From the NCBI GenBank assembly GCA_964034945.1, contig OZ035960.1, forward strand, positions 80,819,331 through 80,883,330: a stretch of 64,000 bases of DNA, read 5' to 3'. Shown piece by piece: positions 21,115 through 33,285 of this stretch. Under the pieces are notes generated by a model. The model was not told where the DNA came from and did no database searches. It saw only the letters and a program-made list of their open reading frames with translations. Source of the DNA: Chrysopilus asiliformis. Its lineage: Eukaryota > Arthropoda > Insecta > Diptera > Rhagionidae. How positions within the stretch are numbered: position 1 is the stretch's first letter; the number at the start of each line of letters is the position of its first letter. Made by a program: the position numbers and the translations under genes.

Positions 21115-22391
21115 ATTCGTTGTTGTTAGGTAAATTGTTCGCTGTTACCAGGCTAATAACTAGCGGATGCTTGGATAATGGTGACTGTTTAAATTTCGAA
21201 TTCTAAGGCTGTAATTGGTCTTTAACGAAGAGAAATTGTAAAAGTCATCGACAAAAAAAATCTTTTGAAATATTCGGTAAATGAGCTAACAGAGTTATTG
21301 TATGGGTACAATCAATTTCACCGATTCCAATAGTGAAAACATGTAAATGCAACCACTTCATCTCCGCTTCGGTTATTTGCTCCACAATCTCCGGAAAATT
21401 TATCCATTTTAAAAACCTGTATCAGCAATGTACCGTAAAAATATCCTCATTTTCAATTCACTGCACAGCGCACCACCGCATTTATCATCTGTTTCTTCCA
21501 GAAATGTTTGCGTTAACCAACGCACATTCTTTTCGGTAAATCTATAAAAAAAATTATAATCGTTCGTCAGTGAATTTTTTCTATTTTTTATTTTACTGCT
21601 TCTAAAGGCCCGTTTGCGCGTACTATTCTTAAAAAAATTAAGTAGTGCTTAGCCTACTTAAACCTTTCTTTCTAGACTTAAATTATTTAAGCTGGGCATA
21701 AGTTGCTAAGTTTCGTTTGTGCAAACTGTACTAAGCAACATAAAATTTGCCATATTAAAAAAACTTTTTTTTGCGCTGCCTTCACAAATCTTTAGTAATT
21801 CCTAAACACTAAAGCAAATAATTTTTTTATTCATATAATCTTAACCGATTTTAAAAATTCAGCAAAAGCTTTAAGAAAATGGCATTTACTTTAATGTTAA
21901 GCAATTGTCAAAAGTAAAAGGTAAATCTAGAATTTTTATTCATAAAAATGCAAGCAATTGCTAAAAAATATTAGGAAAAGCAATCACTGCTTTTTTATTC
22001 ATCAGGGCCGATGTCATAACTATTAACAACGAACGTTATTTTAGTTAAAATTTCGAAAATTACGAACAGCTTTTGTTGTGACAAATTTTCAGTATTATAA
22101 CTAGGAGGTATGTAGAATGTGGAGCGGTCTAGATTTTCGAAAAGGTTTTCTGATGCTCGGTCCCTAACAAATGGTGTTCTAATTTTTAGTGTTCAACAAA
22201 ATATTTTTAAATTTCTGGCCGGTAAAAAAATATACTCTTATAAATATTTTTTTCGTGGGGGCCCAAAATTTGTAGTTAATCCATTGGTCTATTTTTTTAA
22301 AATTATATGCTTAAGAACCTGTTGCCTTAAATGCTACACAACAGTTCAAAATCTCTTCCATTCAAACTTATTTTTACAATTTAAGTTATAA
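21115..22391. other. Unassigned DNA, possibly one old inverted-end element
   Basis: GGCCCGTTTGCGCG at 21608 and the TTATTCATCAGGGCC word at about 21992-22006 could be the eroded ends of one ~400-bp MITE. The minus and plus frames here have no domains. Confidence 0.3.
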
Positions 22392-22856
22392 ACATAACAA
22401 AAGCTATAATTGCCAATCTGGCAAAAATTGAAAACCCGTATGGTGATATTCGTATCAAAATTCGAACAGTTGTACCAAAATTCCACTTTGAAGTCAAACT
22501 TTCCAATAAGATTTTTCAAAAAATTTGTTCCAATCGGATTTTGATGTATGGCAGTTTTATGTAGAATCATATCATAAATAACTTTTGTTCTTACACCGTT
22601 TTGGTGCATTTTTGCCCATGAACGAACTTAGCCTCGCACGAAAAACGGATCTGCGCAAAATTTTAAGTCTGTAGCTCAATCCGTGCGCCCGCAATCCGCG
22701 CCACAGACAGATGGACGGACGGACATGCAAAAATTAATTATTTTTATCATTCTAAACACACTGGTGTAATTAATTTTTGTGTGTGATAACGAGATCTTGG
22801 CGTTACAAACGGTAAGGCAAATCTAATATACCCTTTGGTTTCACCATACGGGTATA
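22392..22856 (+). mobile_element. Common ~560-bp repeat, copy C (internally deleted)
   Basis: Both ends present, but about 100 bp shorter than copy D: the middle between GTTCTTAC and GGTGCATTTTTGCCC is missing, including the GGGGGGTACCCCCC block. Tandem block only about 20 nt. Confidence 0.85.
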
Positions 22857-24251
22857 AAAAATTTAAAGAATGTACGAAATTTTGTAAGAGAGAAATCTTA
22901 AAGATTCCAAACACAATATACAAATTTTTGGAAAACCCCGTCAAAAATCCTATAAAATAATTGAAAACAATTTCCGTGCCGTTTAAATATTATTGGAAGC
23001 ACTTTTACTTCATTACACTCGATTAATGTTTCAAAGTACATAAATCATGGCACTTTTAAAACATATCTACGGTTATAAATTCGATTTTACATTATTCCAT
23101 ATAAAAGAATCTCCAAAAAAATATATGGTAAAAGAGTCCTAACGAAGTTTATTAGCAGCATTAGAGAAACGCAATACTTTGGAGAAATCTTAAAAGCTTT
23201 CGTTTGACGTTTCTAAGAGTTAAGGCGTAAGTTAATTTAAAAGTTTTTTTTTATTTCAAGAGAATGTCGACGTACACAACATCTTAGTTTTCTGTGTTTT
23301 ATTGTCTTACTATAGAGATTATGTGAAACAAAACTGAACTTGATTTACAACAGAGTGAATCACATCATCACGAGGAAGATTGTAAATGCCGAAAACAAAA
23401 ATAAAATATCCGTGTTTTTATCGAAGGGTTTCTATTTTTAATAAATCTACAGAAAAACTTTTTAAAGTCCAAGGAACGACTCGTTGTAAAGTTTCAGTTA
23501 TACATTTGCGTTAAAATTTATTCTCTAATAAGTAAAATTTTTCGAACAAGCGAACCGTTTTTTTCCCCTTCTTTTTGAAAGTTCCTTGAAGCTCCAAAAA
23601 AGATTTTTTTTAACAAAACCCTGAAGGATTGAGGAAAGAGGTCCTGCGTCCCAAGTTTGTAACTGGGCGGTAAGAGCCAAAATTCTGAGAACGCTGGAAA
23701 TGCAAAGGGAGAAGCACAAGCACTGGAATCAGGAACGAATTGTTTGAGGAGTGATTTGAGGAGTTTAAATTTTTTTCACTTGTTCAAATATTGTGTTTTT
23801 GCATTCGCAGTGTTTTCCCGTATTTTGAAGTTCGCGGTTTCCGCTCAAAAAAAAAGGGTCAAACATGGCATATGCCAGTTTCGTATCTAGTAGAAGGAAC
23901 AAACAAAAATGCAAAGGTCTTGTGCTGAAGGTGACTTCGATCCCCAAAGTTTGAAACCGGTTCCGTATAAAGTTCTGCCCAAATCGATCATGGTTTTTTT
24001 ATTGAAAAAAGCGTTCAGCTCCACACAAAAAAAAGGAATGAGTGCCGTTGATGGTGAAGGAAAGAGTTTCCAAGCAAACGGGAATTTATATTTGAAGCCA
24101 CTGTTTTTTTATTCTTTTAAATTTTATTCGTGTCATTGCATGCCACCCCGAACGCATGAGTCCAACTGTACAAAACGGCTTGTTAACCCAGTAAAATCAA
24201 GCTTTCTAAGTTGTGGTGTAGTATGCCAAGTCGTTGCCGGGAGCAATCTTA
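22857..24251. other. Unassigned DNA
   Basis: The longest frame (plus, 23909-24340, 143 codons) starts in unique sequence and runs through the left end of the MITE at 24252. It has low-complexity stretches and no motif I recognise, so I do not call it a gene. Confidence 0.4.
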
Positions 24252-24598
24252 AGGTGCCACTCCACATGAGAATAAATACGCGAGAAACTCTCAAAAACTC
24301 TCGAGAGTTACTCGCAGGAGGTTGTCCATTTGAGAGTTAATTTCGGCGATTTTTCTCTTTTCAAGACCAATATCTTGATTTTTTTGACATCTTGCTTTGG
24401 CAAGTTCTCGAGAGCTACTAGCGAAATTCAAACGACGTTCGTATCTGGCGAGCAACTCCCCGAGAGTTCAGTGGGTGCGTGTCGACTAGAGAGTAGAATC
24501 ACTTTTGACAGCTCGCAGAAGCCCGCTCGCGAGTTTTTTGCGAATAGCTGCTATCGAGAGGTTCTCGCCGGCATTTACTCTCATGTGGAGCGGCACCT
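24252..24598. mobile_element. TTA-flanked MITE, 347 bp (Harbinger-type target)
   Basis: Ends AGGTGCCACTCCACATGAGA and its inverse (one mismatch), with TTA on both sides (24249-24251, 24599-24601). The interior repeats CTCGAGAG and GCGAG words on both strands. A 3-bp TTA duplication is the PIF/Harbinger habit. Confidence 0.8.
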
Positions 24599-24990
24599 TT
24601 AGATTTTAAAGGGGAGCATTGATTTGGACTACTTGGTAGCCGTTCATCCAGAAGACGACAAAATAAAAACAAGGAAATATACATAAAGAAAAAAATGTCA
24701 TTTGTGTGACATAAATTGTATGGTCAATTTCACCACCTTCTCCCTTAAAAATAAAAATCGTTAATTACGAAACTAAATCGATAAGTCTTGATTACCAACC
24801 ACAACGTGCACGCGGTCGTCGATAGATTTGATTCGGTGAATACAATAAGACACGAAGGCGTGAATGAAGGCGTTAAAATACGACATAACTCCTTCACTCC
24901 TTCATCCATATCTCCTCCACAAATTAGATTGTTACATTTTTAACTTTTCCATAAGATAGAATAAAACATAACATCTTCACACATAAAATA

Positions 24991-25574
24991 ACATAACAAA
25001 AGCTATAATTGCCAATCTGGCAATCATTGGAGACCCGTATGGTGATATTCGTATCAAAATTCGAACAGTTATACCAAAATTCCACTTTGAAGTCAAACTT
25101 TCCAATAAGATTTTTTTAAATTTATTCCAATCGGATTTTGATGTATGGGAGTTTTATGTAGAATCATATCCTAAATAACTTTTGTTCTTGGACTTTTTTG
25201 ATAAGATGCACCGTTTTTGAGATATTCACAAAAAACGATTTCGTTCGTATGGGGGGTACCCCCCCTAATGGTCCATTTTTGCCCATTAACGAACTTAGCC
25301 TCACATTTTACGAAAAACGAATCTGCGCAAAATTTCAAGTCTCTAGCTCAATCCGTGCGCCCGCAATCCGCGCCACAGACGGACAGACAGACAGACGGAC
25401 AGACAGACGGACAGACGGACGGACGGACAGACGGACGGACATGCTAAATTCAACTTTTTTCATCATTCTAAACACACCGGTGTAATTCATTTTTGTGTGC
25501 GATGACGGGATCTTGGCGTTACAAACGGTAAGGCAAAGTTAATATACCCTTTGGTTTCACCATACGGGTATAAA
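24991..25574 (+). mobile_element. Common ~560-bp repeat, copy D
   Basis: Full length with both ends. Tandem CAGACGGA-type block about 65 nt (25377-25441), among the longest of the set. Contains GGGGGGTACCCCCC. Confidence 0.85.
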
Positions 25575-25689
25575 AACCATATTTGAAAAATTTGTGACAT
25601 AACACCTTCATCCACTCGTGTCTTCAATTGCATGTTGTTTTTTTACTTTCTTCTACGGAGTATAATAAAGTATTGTATTCATGAAAAAT

Positions 25690-26545
25690 TTCGACCTCTT
25701 AATTTTGCCTAAAAAACATTTCCCGATCACTCCTGAGTCGATTGGAGTCATATTTAAAAAATGTCTTTCTGTCTGTCAGTCTGTCTGTCAGTCTGTGTAC
25801 AAGATTTCTCAAAAACTAATAGAGCTAGAGCCATGAAATTTTATAGGCATGTTGGGTCCTGAAATGGAACGATCCTATAAACTTTTGGTGGAAATCTGTT
25901 AACCGGAAGTATCCAAAATGGCGGTTTTTCAAAAATCGCAATTTCGTTTTTCTCGATTTACTCCCAAACTACGCGTTTTTTAGTGGCCTTAGGTATGACA
26001 AAACTTGAAGAAAATAAAATTTCCCACACTTTTGTCTTTAGCTATAACTCGATATCTCCACCTGTTATCGAGATAAACCGTTATTTCCAAAAAACAGTTT
26101 TTTGCGATTATCTCGAAAACTAACGGGTTTTTGCTGACTGAATGTATGAAGTGAATTAATGAGAATGGCATTCTGCACAATTTTGTCTTTTACCGTCATC
26201 CGTTATCTTTTACCGTTATTGAGATATTTTCATTAATATGTAAAAAATCATATGTTTGCGAATAATTTGCAAACTAACGGTTTTTCGACAAATCAGTTAA
26301 AGGAATAATTAAAGATGTTAACATTTTCTACATTTTTGCCTTTACCGTAAATTGATATCTTTTACCGTTCTCAAGTTATCTCAAATTTTGTACGTTTTTG
26401 ATATTTTTGAATAAACCAAGAATTTATTGGGAGGTCGTCTTAGGTTGACAACGCGACAGGACTCTAGCGTAAATTGCGCAGGGTCGTAGATTTTGTAGAA
26501 GAAAGTTTTGTGTTGACCACAACTAATATTTTCTGTTGTGATCCA
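25690..26545. repeat. Old repeat with internal ~150-bp diverged units
   Basis: Begins near a CTGTCTGTCAGT tandem stretch (25762-25797), followed by AGCTAGAGCCATGAAATTTT, a word also found after the tandem block in the common repeat. Then come several diverged units ending in phrases like ACATTTTTGCCTTTACCG. 7640-7740 is a short related piece. Class unknown. Confidence 0.45.
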
Positions 26546-26582
26546 CCTGAGCAAGACCTACCCCCTTACTTTTACAATAATG

Positions 26583-26835
26583 AACAAAACAAAAGCTATA
26601 ATGGCCAATCTGGCAATTATTGAAAACCCGTATGGTGGTTTAAGTGAACGGCGAACAGTTGTATCAAAATTCCACTTTGAAGTCAAACTTTTTACCATGA
26701 TTTTTTAAAGTTGGGTTTTGATGTATGGTAGTTTTATGTAGAATCATATCCTAAATAACTTTTGTTCTTGCACTTTTTTGATAAGATGCACAGTTCGATG
26801 CGTTACAACCAGTATATTAAATCTAGTATAATTCT
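26583..26835 (+). mobile_element. Common ~560-bp repeat, copy E (deleted)
   Basis: Left end and first ~210 bp match copy A (GGTTTAAGTGAACGGCGAAC variant). After GATAAGATGCAC it jumps to a degraded GCGTTACAACC ... TATTAAATCTAG end, lacking the tandem block. Confidence 0.7.
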
Positions 26836-27379
26836 ATATGATTCACATATAGAATATAAAAAGTAGAATTTGATTTGAAAAATGCCAAATTTGATTTGCC
26901 AAAACTATTTTTTTTATATGAAAAATTGTCATTTTAGTGTAAGAACTAGCCAATTCGATGAGAATAAGGATCAATTTTATGTGAAAAATAGTTCATTTTA
27001 ATGTGTAACAGGTTATAATTGGCATAAAAACCTGTATTGGTATTAAATTTATCAGTAATTTATGAGGTTTAAAATTCTGTAATTTTGTAAAGTGAATAAA
27101 AATTTTTCAACTTCGGCTCAATAATTTTTACCTGTATGGCTTCTTTAAATAAAAATTTTGCCTGCGGCGCAATTCTTGCTGTGTACCGAAGTACTAAATA
27201 ACCTTTCATTACTAGATATTCACAAACGAAAATTGAGGTAAACTTCTTGTTTGATTGGGCTTTCCAAATATCCAAGCATACACAAAAATGCGTTTTATCC
27301 ATTTTTTTTTAGAAAGGACGGGACGCGAAATGCAGGTCTTGCATCAGGCGTCGCTTTGCCTTGCGCTGCGGGCCGCTTT
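26836..27379. other. Unassigned DNA with a dispersed repeat piece
   Basis: 27125-27300 resembles 46525-46680 (AAATAAAAATTTTGCCTGC, then TACCGAAGtACTAA); both look like fragments of one old repeat. No gene. Confidence 0.4.
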
Positions 27380-27885
27380 AATTAATGAGTGACACAACAT
27401 AAAAATTAAACTTTTGTGTAAAAGAGATAAAAATGAAACTATTAAGAAAAAATTTAATTATGAACGCGGTTTGCTCATTTTTGAATCGACTTTTTGAAAA
27501 AGTGTCTTTAAACGTCTGAAAAAAGGACAAATAGTAGATTTTTGACAATACAGGTATCCCTCGAGTTACGCGGTTAATTGGTTCCGCGTAAGTCGAAACC
27601 GCATAAGTGGAGACTCAGTATTAGTGCAAAACAATACATACCTAGTATCTTTTTTAGATAAAAACATTCATCTATAATTACAATATTTTCTTTTTAAATA
27701 AAAATTGCTCCAAAACCTTATCGCGTAACTCGAGCACTGCCCCAATTTTTTTCCGCGCAATTCGAAATTCGCGTAACTCAAGTACCGCGTAACTCCAGGG
27801 ATACCTGTAGTGGAAAAAAAGAATTTTTCATCTGAAATAAAGGACTTATCCTCGAAAAAAACAACGTCTGGTCACCCTATCTTCA
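27380..27885 (+). repeat. Dispersed repeat copy carrying a MITE
   Basis: 27395-27550 and 27808-27885 together match 50306-50515 (AATTATGAACGCG, GAATTTTTCATCTGAAATAA, ACGTCTGGTCACC). Removing the MITE at 27551-27807 restores the arrangement seen there. Confidence 0.75.
27551..27807. mobile_element. 257-bp pogo-like MITE with TA target
   Basis: Ends CAGGTATCCCTCGAGTTACG and inverse CGCGTAACTCCAGGGATACCTG, TA on both sides (27549-27550, 27808-27809). The uninterrupted sequence at 50444-50445 keeps a single TA, confirming the insertion. TIR style fits pogo/Tigger-like elements. Confidence 0.85.
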
Positions 27886-28178
27886 TGCAACCATTTGCTA
27901 CGCCAAATGTGTATTACCACTCACAATTGATACACTTTCACTTTTGTTCTTTAGACGTCCCATATTTAAGATTCCGTCACAATGTGATTAATTAGTTAAG
28001 ATCTTAACTCTCTTTTTTTTGCTACTTATCTTTTTTTGCTTTCTTCTATTTTTTGTGCTATCCTATTTTTCCTATTGTAATTCTATTTTTTTCTGGTGCT
28101 ATTGAGTAATGGGATATATATGTGTTCTATAGCAATATTGTAAGTAATTAAATAAATAAATGTAGCTTTATTCTATAA

Positions 28179-29070
28179 TGGGCCGTATGAATAATAAACA
28201 CTCTACTCGAGTGCACTCAGTTTTTTGCGAGTGCACTCAGTCTGGTATGAATAAAAAATCTCCACTCAGCTGTACTTTACTCAGTTCCCTAAAAAAACAT
28301 CGAATTGGTGAGTGGAGTGCGATATGCACCAATTTGGTATGAATAAAAACTGTTTTTGCTTGAGTAAAGCTAAGTAAAGTCCAGTCTGATTTGAGTGTGC
28401 TGTTGGGCACACTCAGCATATTTTTTCAAATTTTTTTTCGATTTATCAAGGAAACATTTGACAATTATCTTTTGTTTACATTTGTTTGGAGCGTGAAAAG
28501 GTTTTTTTACCAATGCGATTGAAATTTCAACAATGCGATTGAAATTATCCACATCGAATCTGTATAACCCGGCCTTTACACGCGACTGTAAAGTCTGTCA
28601 GTAGCACAGACTTCAAATGTCAAATTACTGACAACGAATTAAAATACATTTAGCGAACTGGCAGTCAATGCATTTACACGAGACTGTGTCAGCGACTGTG
28701 TCAGCTCTATAGACGCGTGTAATGGCCGGGTAATTCTGGAAAATTTTCTTCAACATCCAAATTTCTTGCCCTATATACTTTCCTTTTTCTTCGAATTACA
28801 TAATTTTCATTTGATTCTGAATCAGACGACTCGAAAACTAAATCGTTGACAAACGAAAACATTTTTAATTTTTTGAATCGATTCAAAATAAATCAAAAAA
28901 CGTCAAACTGCAATGAGTGCACTCAGAAAACACAAAACATCGCAAGAGTGTACTCCATGGAGTAGAGTTAACTTTTATTCATACCAAACTCGAACTTTAC
29001 TCAAGCAACTTTACTCACTTAGAGTGCACTCACTTTCCTCAGAAATATGAATTTTTATTCATATGGCCCA
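28179..29070. mobile_element. TGGGCCGTATGAAT-ended MITE, 892 bp
   Basis: Left tip TGGGCCGTATGAATAA, right tip the inverse (TTATTCATATGGCCCA). Subterminal regions carry repeated GAGTGCACTC palindromes and GGTATGAATAAA words on both sides. Related by its tips to 12664-14023 and to the lone end at 15032. A smaller element is nested at 28568. Confidence 0.75.
28568..28730. mobile_element. 163-bp MITE with TAA target, nested
   Basis: Ends CCCGGCCTTTACACGCG and inverse (one mismatch), TAA at 28565-28567 and 28731-28733. Internal GACTGT(A/G) and GTCAG words repeat. Harbinger-type by target size; it inserted into the 28179 element. Confidence 0.8.
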
Positions 29071-31137
29071 ATGTAACTCTCATACAATAACAAATAGAAA
29101 GCTAGAAAATTAGTTGCTGTACACTCTTGCGAGAAGAGAAAAAAAGGCGAATTAGTATTAATGTCCCGTTTTGGTATTTTGCTATTTAGTAAAACCTGTC
29201 TATAAATTTGTTTAGACAGTATATATTTTTTGGTCCCGACTCATTCTCGCTTATACAGGTTTTATTATGTTCACAAATTTTACAGTGTAACGTCTGATAT
29301 GGAAAAATTTTAGTAAAATAATTCGGATCGATCCAGGAGCGTACAGGTAGGTATTGTTTTTATTGATGTAGAAATGCTTTTTTAGTGCATAAAAACATAG
29401 TAAAAATATTTTGGCGTCTACTGGTACTCTTGTTTCAAAAGGGGATATTTTCTTTTTAGCCAATTACATTACGAATCTTGTATTACAAATACAACAAAAT
29501 ACATCCAATGATATGCACTGACAATTTCCCTCTGCAAAAATCTTCCGAATTTCCTATACCCATTAATATAACGCTATAATTAAATGAACCCAATAAGTAT
29601 TGATTATGGTCACCCCATCTGGATACATAAAATCTAGCAGCTTTATTACAGATTGAATTTATTTTGCTCCCAAATATTTTAATTTAAAGATGTGTTTTCC
29701 TTTGAAAGGAAAATTCGGTTCACATCCCTTAAAATATTAAGAATACAAGATTCAATAGCCCAACCCCAATTCAAAAACATTTTGAAATTCTAGTCTCGCA
29801 CTTTATTATAACAAAAATTGGGTTTTGACATTGAAAAAGTTACGAAAGATAATCCATTTCGGTCTCTTGAGTTATATAAGCATATGCGTTGACGATGTTT
29901 TTAACAGAGTGCTTGCTTTCGATTCATAGTGATGAACCGTGGAGGCTTTTACCCTTCATGATGATTTTGCTATTCAGTATACTCATATTTGATATCTAAA
30001 ATACCTTTCTTGTTAGTTCAAAATAAAAGGGAATATATATCACATTTGAAAATATATATTTCTTACTTAAAATATATTTTGATAAAAAGTATAAAATTTT
30101 TCGTTTGGGATACATTGCAATTTTATTTTGCATACTTGAGTTAAGTAAATATGTTGTATATCCTTACACATTTATCACTTTACACATATTAAATAGGAAG
30201 TGTAAACATATTGAACGAAAAGATGCTGAGATATAAGTTAATGGCCACGTTTTACTAGTTCTATTTTATAAGCATTCTAAAAGCTTCTATAGATTTTTAT
30301 GTATTTTATGGTTTGTTTCCTTTTACAAACTTTACGTGTTGGACATGTCAAATTATCTATTTACGAGCGATTATTTTACGTAGGAGTCTTTTTATCTATA
30401 AATAGTATAAAACAAAGATTTTCATGCGGTTTTCATTTTTTCAATGTTTTTAAATCATGATTCTATAACAAAAGGAAGCCGAGAAAAACTGATTTTAGTT
30501 TTAGTCGAACCTAATCAAATCAATCAATATGATGATCCGAATGTTATGTTGTTTCACATGCTGTGTTTGAAGCAGTGAAATTGAAAAGAACATTGATTCA
30601 CATTAAAGTTCTGAGGCGGGGATATTGAAAAGCACATCAAATTTGCAACGCATCAACATGCGATACTTTACACTTCACATGCGATACGAAGAGAAGAATC
30701 ATGGAAAAAGTGAGCTTTTTTCCCCTTAAAGATCAACTACATTCAGCAAGAAGTACCTACACAAAAGGGAAAAAGTAGAAAACGAAACGTTCTTCTCTGT
30801 TCATCGCATTTGCATTTTGCATCATTCTGTTTCACTTTGTAAAAGTCAAAGAAGTTAAAGCTCAACTAAGTCTTAACTTTCAATTTGTGCTGAATGTAGT
30901 TGATCTTAAAAGTAAGCCGCGCATTGGTTTGCATTTTTGAAATTGATTTTGCGTAAGTTATTGCATTTTATTTTATAACTTGATTGATTTCCAATTATGC
31001 CGAAACGAAAAACCAAAATGGTAATGCATAGACTCAAGTACTACTGCATCGACGTAGACAAAACTGTATATATATATGTTCTATGGGCCATAAACATGGT
31101 TTGTAGTTAGGTGTGGTCACGGTATCGGCTTCCCTTT
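29071..31137. other. Unassigned AT-rich DNA with one small inverted repeat
   Basis: Arms GATCAACTACATTCAGCA at 30731-30748 and inverse at 30888-30905 mark a ~190-bp foldback. Otherwise nothing: no frame over 70 codons, no array. Confidence 0.5.
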
Positions 31138-31740
31138 TACCCCTCACCTGTTATCTTCTCAACCACTGAATGGATTTGAAGGCGGTATTCAGCGTTGAAA
31201 AGGTTGTCTGTCAAGGAACATTTTCGCCCACTCAAACCCCTCTGTCCCGCACAGTGTTGCCGGAGACCTCAAGCCCAAAATCCCTGAAATGAGGAAAAAA
31301 AATCTGAAAAGTTTCCGAAATTATAAACAAAAATCGCTGGTTTTGAAACTTTTTTTTTAATGCATATTTAAACATATATCTTGTTTTCAAATCGCTTTTA
31401 TTCTTTGTTTTTAACAATAATAAAATATAATAATAAAAAAAAAACAACTTTGTCTTCTTAAAAAACACACTGCACCTGCGCAAAGCAAACAAAATTTAAA
31501 ATAAATTTGACGTTTACTTAAGTTGAGTGATTCATGTATTTTCTTATAGGGGGATTCTGTGGTACTTATTTATATATATTTGGTAGGTTGTTGAAGCTAG
31601 AACCTGAATCGTACGTCGATGCGTCCGTCATGCGTGCGTCCGGTTGACAGTTTGATGCGGTGACAGTTGGGTACGGCAACGAATCTGGAGTTAATTCATT
31701 GTTTTGCACTTCTTCTATTAGTTTATCGTCGAAACAATTA

Positions 31741-32569
31741 CAGTAATCCCCCGCTTTACGGACGGGATGCGTTCTACGGAAACTGTCCGTATATCGAAAA
31801 TCCATAAAACGAAACCTATTTTAGTATGAGATTGTACTGGGAATAAATAGATGTGTTCCAATCAATAGAAATGTCCGTAAAAAGAAACCTATTTTAGTAT
31901 AAGATCGTATTAAAAATAGATAGATGCGTACCAAAAAAATCCGTAATACGAAACAGATTAGTATAATATATTAAAATAATTATTTAACCACTAGAATAAT
32001 GAGAAAACTATATAATTATAGAAAAAAAATATTTATACTACTTGAAATGTAGCATAAATCAATTGAATATGTTAAAACCAACAAAATATTATGGGACAAA
32101 TCATGCCGCGGACAAAAAAACGTAGCTGTTTCTACGTAGGTTTCTGCTAGTTTCGTCAGAATTCAAATTTCATTGTGGGACAGAAAGCAGATTCTGCTCC
32201 TGCTGCTGCTTCTGCCTCTGCTGCTGCCTCTGCCCAATTGGAGTTCTCGCTTAAGAATAGCAAATAGATTTTTTAAAAATACACCGCACAGCAGTTTTTT
32301 TTTGCCTTTTTTTAATTCTCTTTTGTGTATACACAAAATGTGTCAGAAATTTCGGAGAAATTAAGTATGTACATTTACAATAAATACATCATAATTATGG
32401 AGGACTTTTTCTGGATTTTTTTCTGTGATTCAAAAAAAAAATTTTTTTTGTCCGTAATAGCGAATTTTTTTATCCGTATAGCGAATTTGTTCCTATATTA
32501 GTCATGTCCGTAACTTCGAATTTTCGTAAAACGAGCGTCCGTATAGCGGGGGATTACTGTACTTTGAAT
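31741..32569. mobile_element. 829-bp pogo/Tc1-like MITE with TA target
   Basis: Ends CAGTAATCCCCCGCTTTACG and inverse (few mismatches), TA on both sides (31739-31740, 32570-32571). Subterminal CCGTAtAtCGAA/ACGAAACC words repeat. It lies within the hAT and is the youngest layer here. Confidence 0.85.
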
Positions 32570-32617
32570 TTGTTCCATACTTAAATTGCTTAAATCGTAA
32601 ACAAACTTTTTTGCGAA

Positions 32618-32701
32618 ATGACATTTCCGTGCGTTCCCGCATGTAAAAGTAGAAATTCGACCTACTCTATGCGGTTGCCGCATCGGAAAACGTTTTATTA
32701 G
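32618..32701 (+). pseudogene. Possible THAP zinc-finger start, 27 codons
   Basis: The frame MTFPCVPACKSRN...MRLPHRKT has a C-x3-C pair followed by a basic stretch and an RLPHRK block, which recalls the first third of a THAP DNA-binding domain, found in P-element transposases and in domesticated host proteins. The rest of the domain (second Cys/His pair, Trp) is absent and a stop follows. It lies between the MITE at 31741-32569 and the right inverted arm, so it may be the remnant of a transposase. Short and uncertain. Confidence 0.25.
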
Positions 32702-33285
32702 GGGAGTACTCATAGCAGCCCGTTGATTCTACTCGAACTGTCAACGTGACGGACGCATCGACGTACGATTCAGGTTCTACCTTGATCCAATAAGCATAAA
32801 TGTAACAAATTGTGAAAAGTATGATATTTATTAGTAAAATTTTCAACAAAGTTTTTTTTCTTAAGAAACTTTTGAAAATCGCTGAAAATCTCCGAAAAGT
32901 CCCCAAAAGACCACTAAAATCTCAAATCTCAACACGTGCTTTTTAAGGCATGAAAGTCGCTAGAAATGAGACAAGTCGCTGAAAATGACAACACTGGTCC
33001 CGCATAATGCGAACCCCTTCTCCTGCTATCTCAATTACTTAATGGATTTTAACACAGTATTCAGTGTTGGAAAGGTCGATCGTAAGTGAAAATTCTCGGC
33101 CACTCAAACCACTCCTCTCTACATGATCTGAACCCCCTCTCATGCGATATCCTAAACTACTGAAGGATTTTTATTCGGTATTTAGTGTTGCAAAGACCGC
33201 CTGTCAGGAAACCTTGCCGTCCCGCATTATGCGAACCCCCTCTCCAGCTATCTCCTCAACAACTGAGTGGATTTAGTCCGGGTAC

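Larger units (their letters stand above)
31598..32779. repeat. 33-bp perfect inverted repeat inside the hAT
   Basis: Arms run from TAGAACCTGAATCGTACGTC inward to GCGTCCGTCA, and a weaker GTTGACAGTT(t/c)GA follows on both sides. They may be subterminal parts of the hAT or the ends of a second nested element; no duplication is visible at their outer edges. Confidence 0.7.
31252..32996. mobile_element. hAT transposon derivative, 1745 bp, TSD GTCCCGCA
   Basis: Tips CAGTGTTGCC and inverse (GACAACACTG), flanked by exact 8-bp copies of GTCCCGCA at 31244-31251 and 32997-33004, the hAT signature. Inside lie a 33-bp perfect inverted repeat (31598-31630 with 32747-32779), a pogo-like MITE and a short THAP-like frame. 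No transposase frame remains. Confidence 0.85.
31138..33285. repeat. Minisatellite of ~100-120-bp units, split by a hAT
   Basis: Units at 31138-31251, about 33011-33129, 33130-33232 and a partial last unit share (C)GAACCCCcTCTC, TATCTc.tcAaC.ACTgAaTGGATTT, GTATTcAGtGTTG.AAAGg and CCACTCAAAC. The hAT at 31252-32996 sits between units 1 and 2, and its GTCCCGCA target is part of the unit (compare GTCCCGCATTATGCGAACCC near 33221). Confidence 0.7.

Noticed and set aside
23909..24340. 143-codon plus-strand frame
   Set aside because: Runs into the MITE at 24252 and shows no recognisable motif; upstream signals absent.
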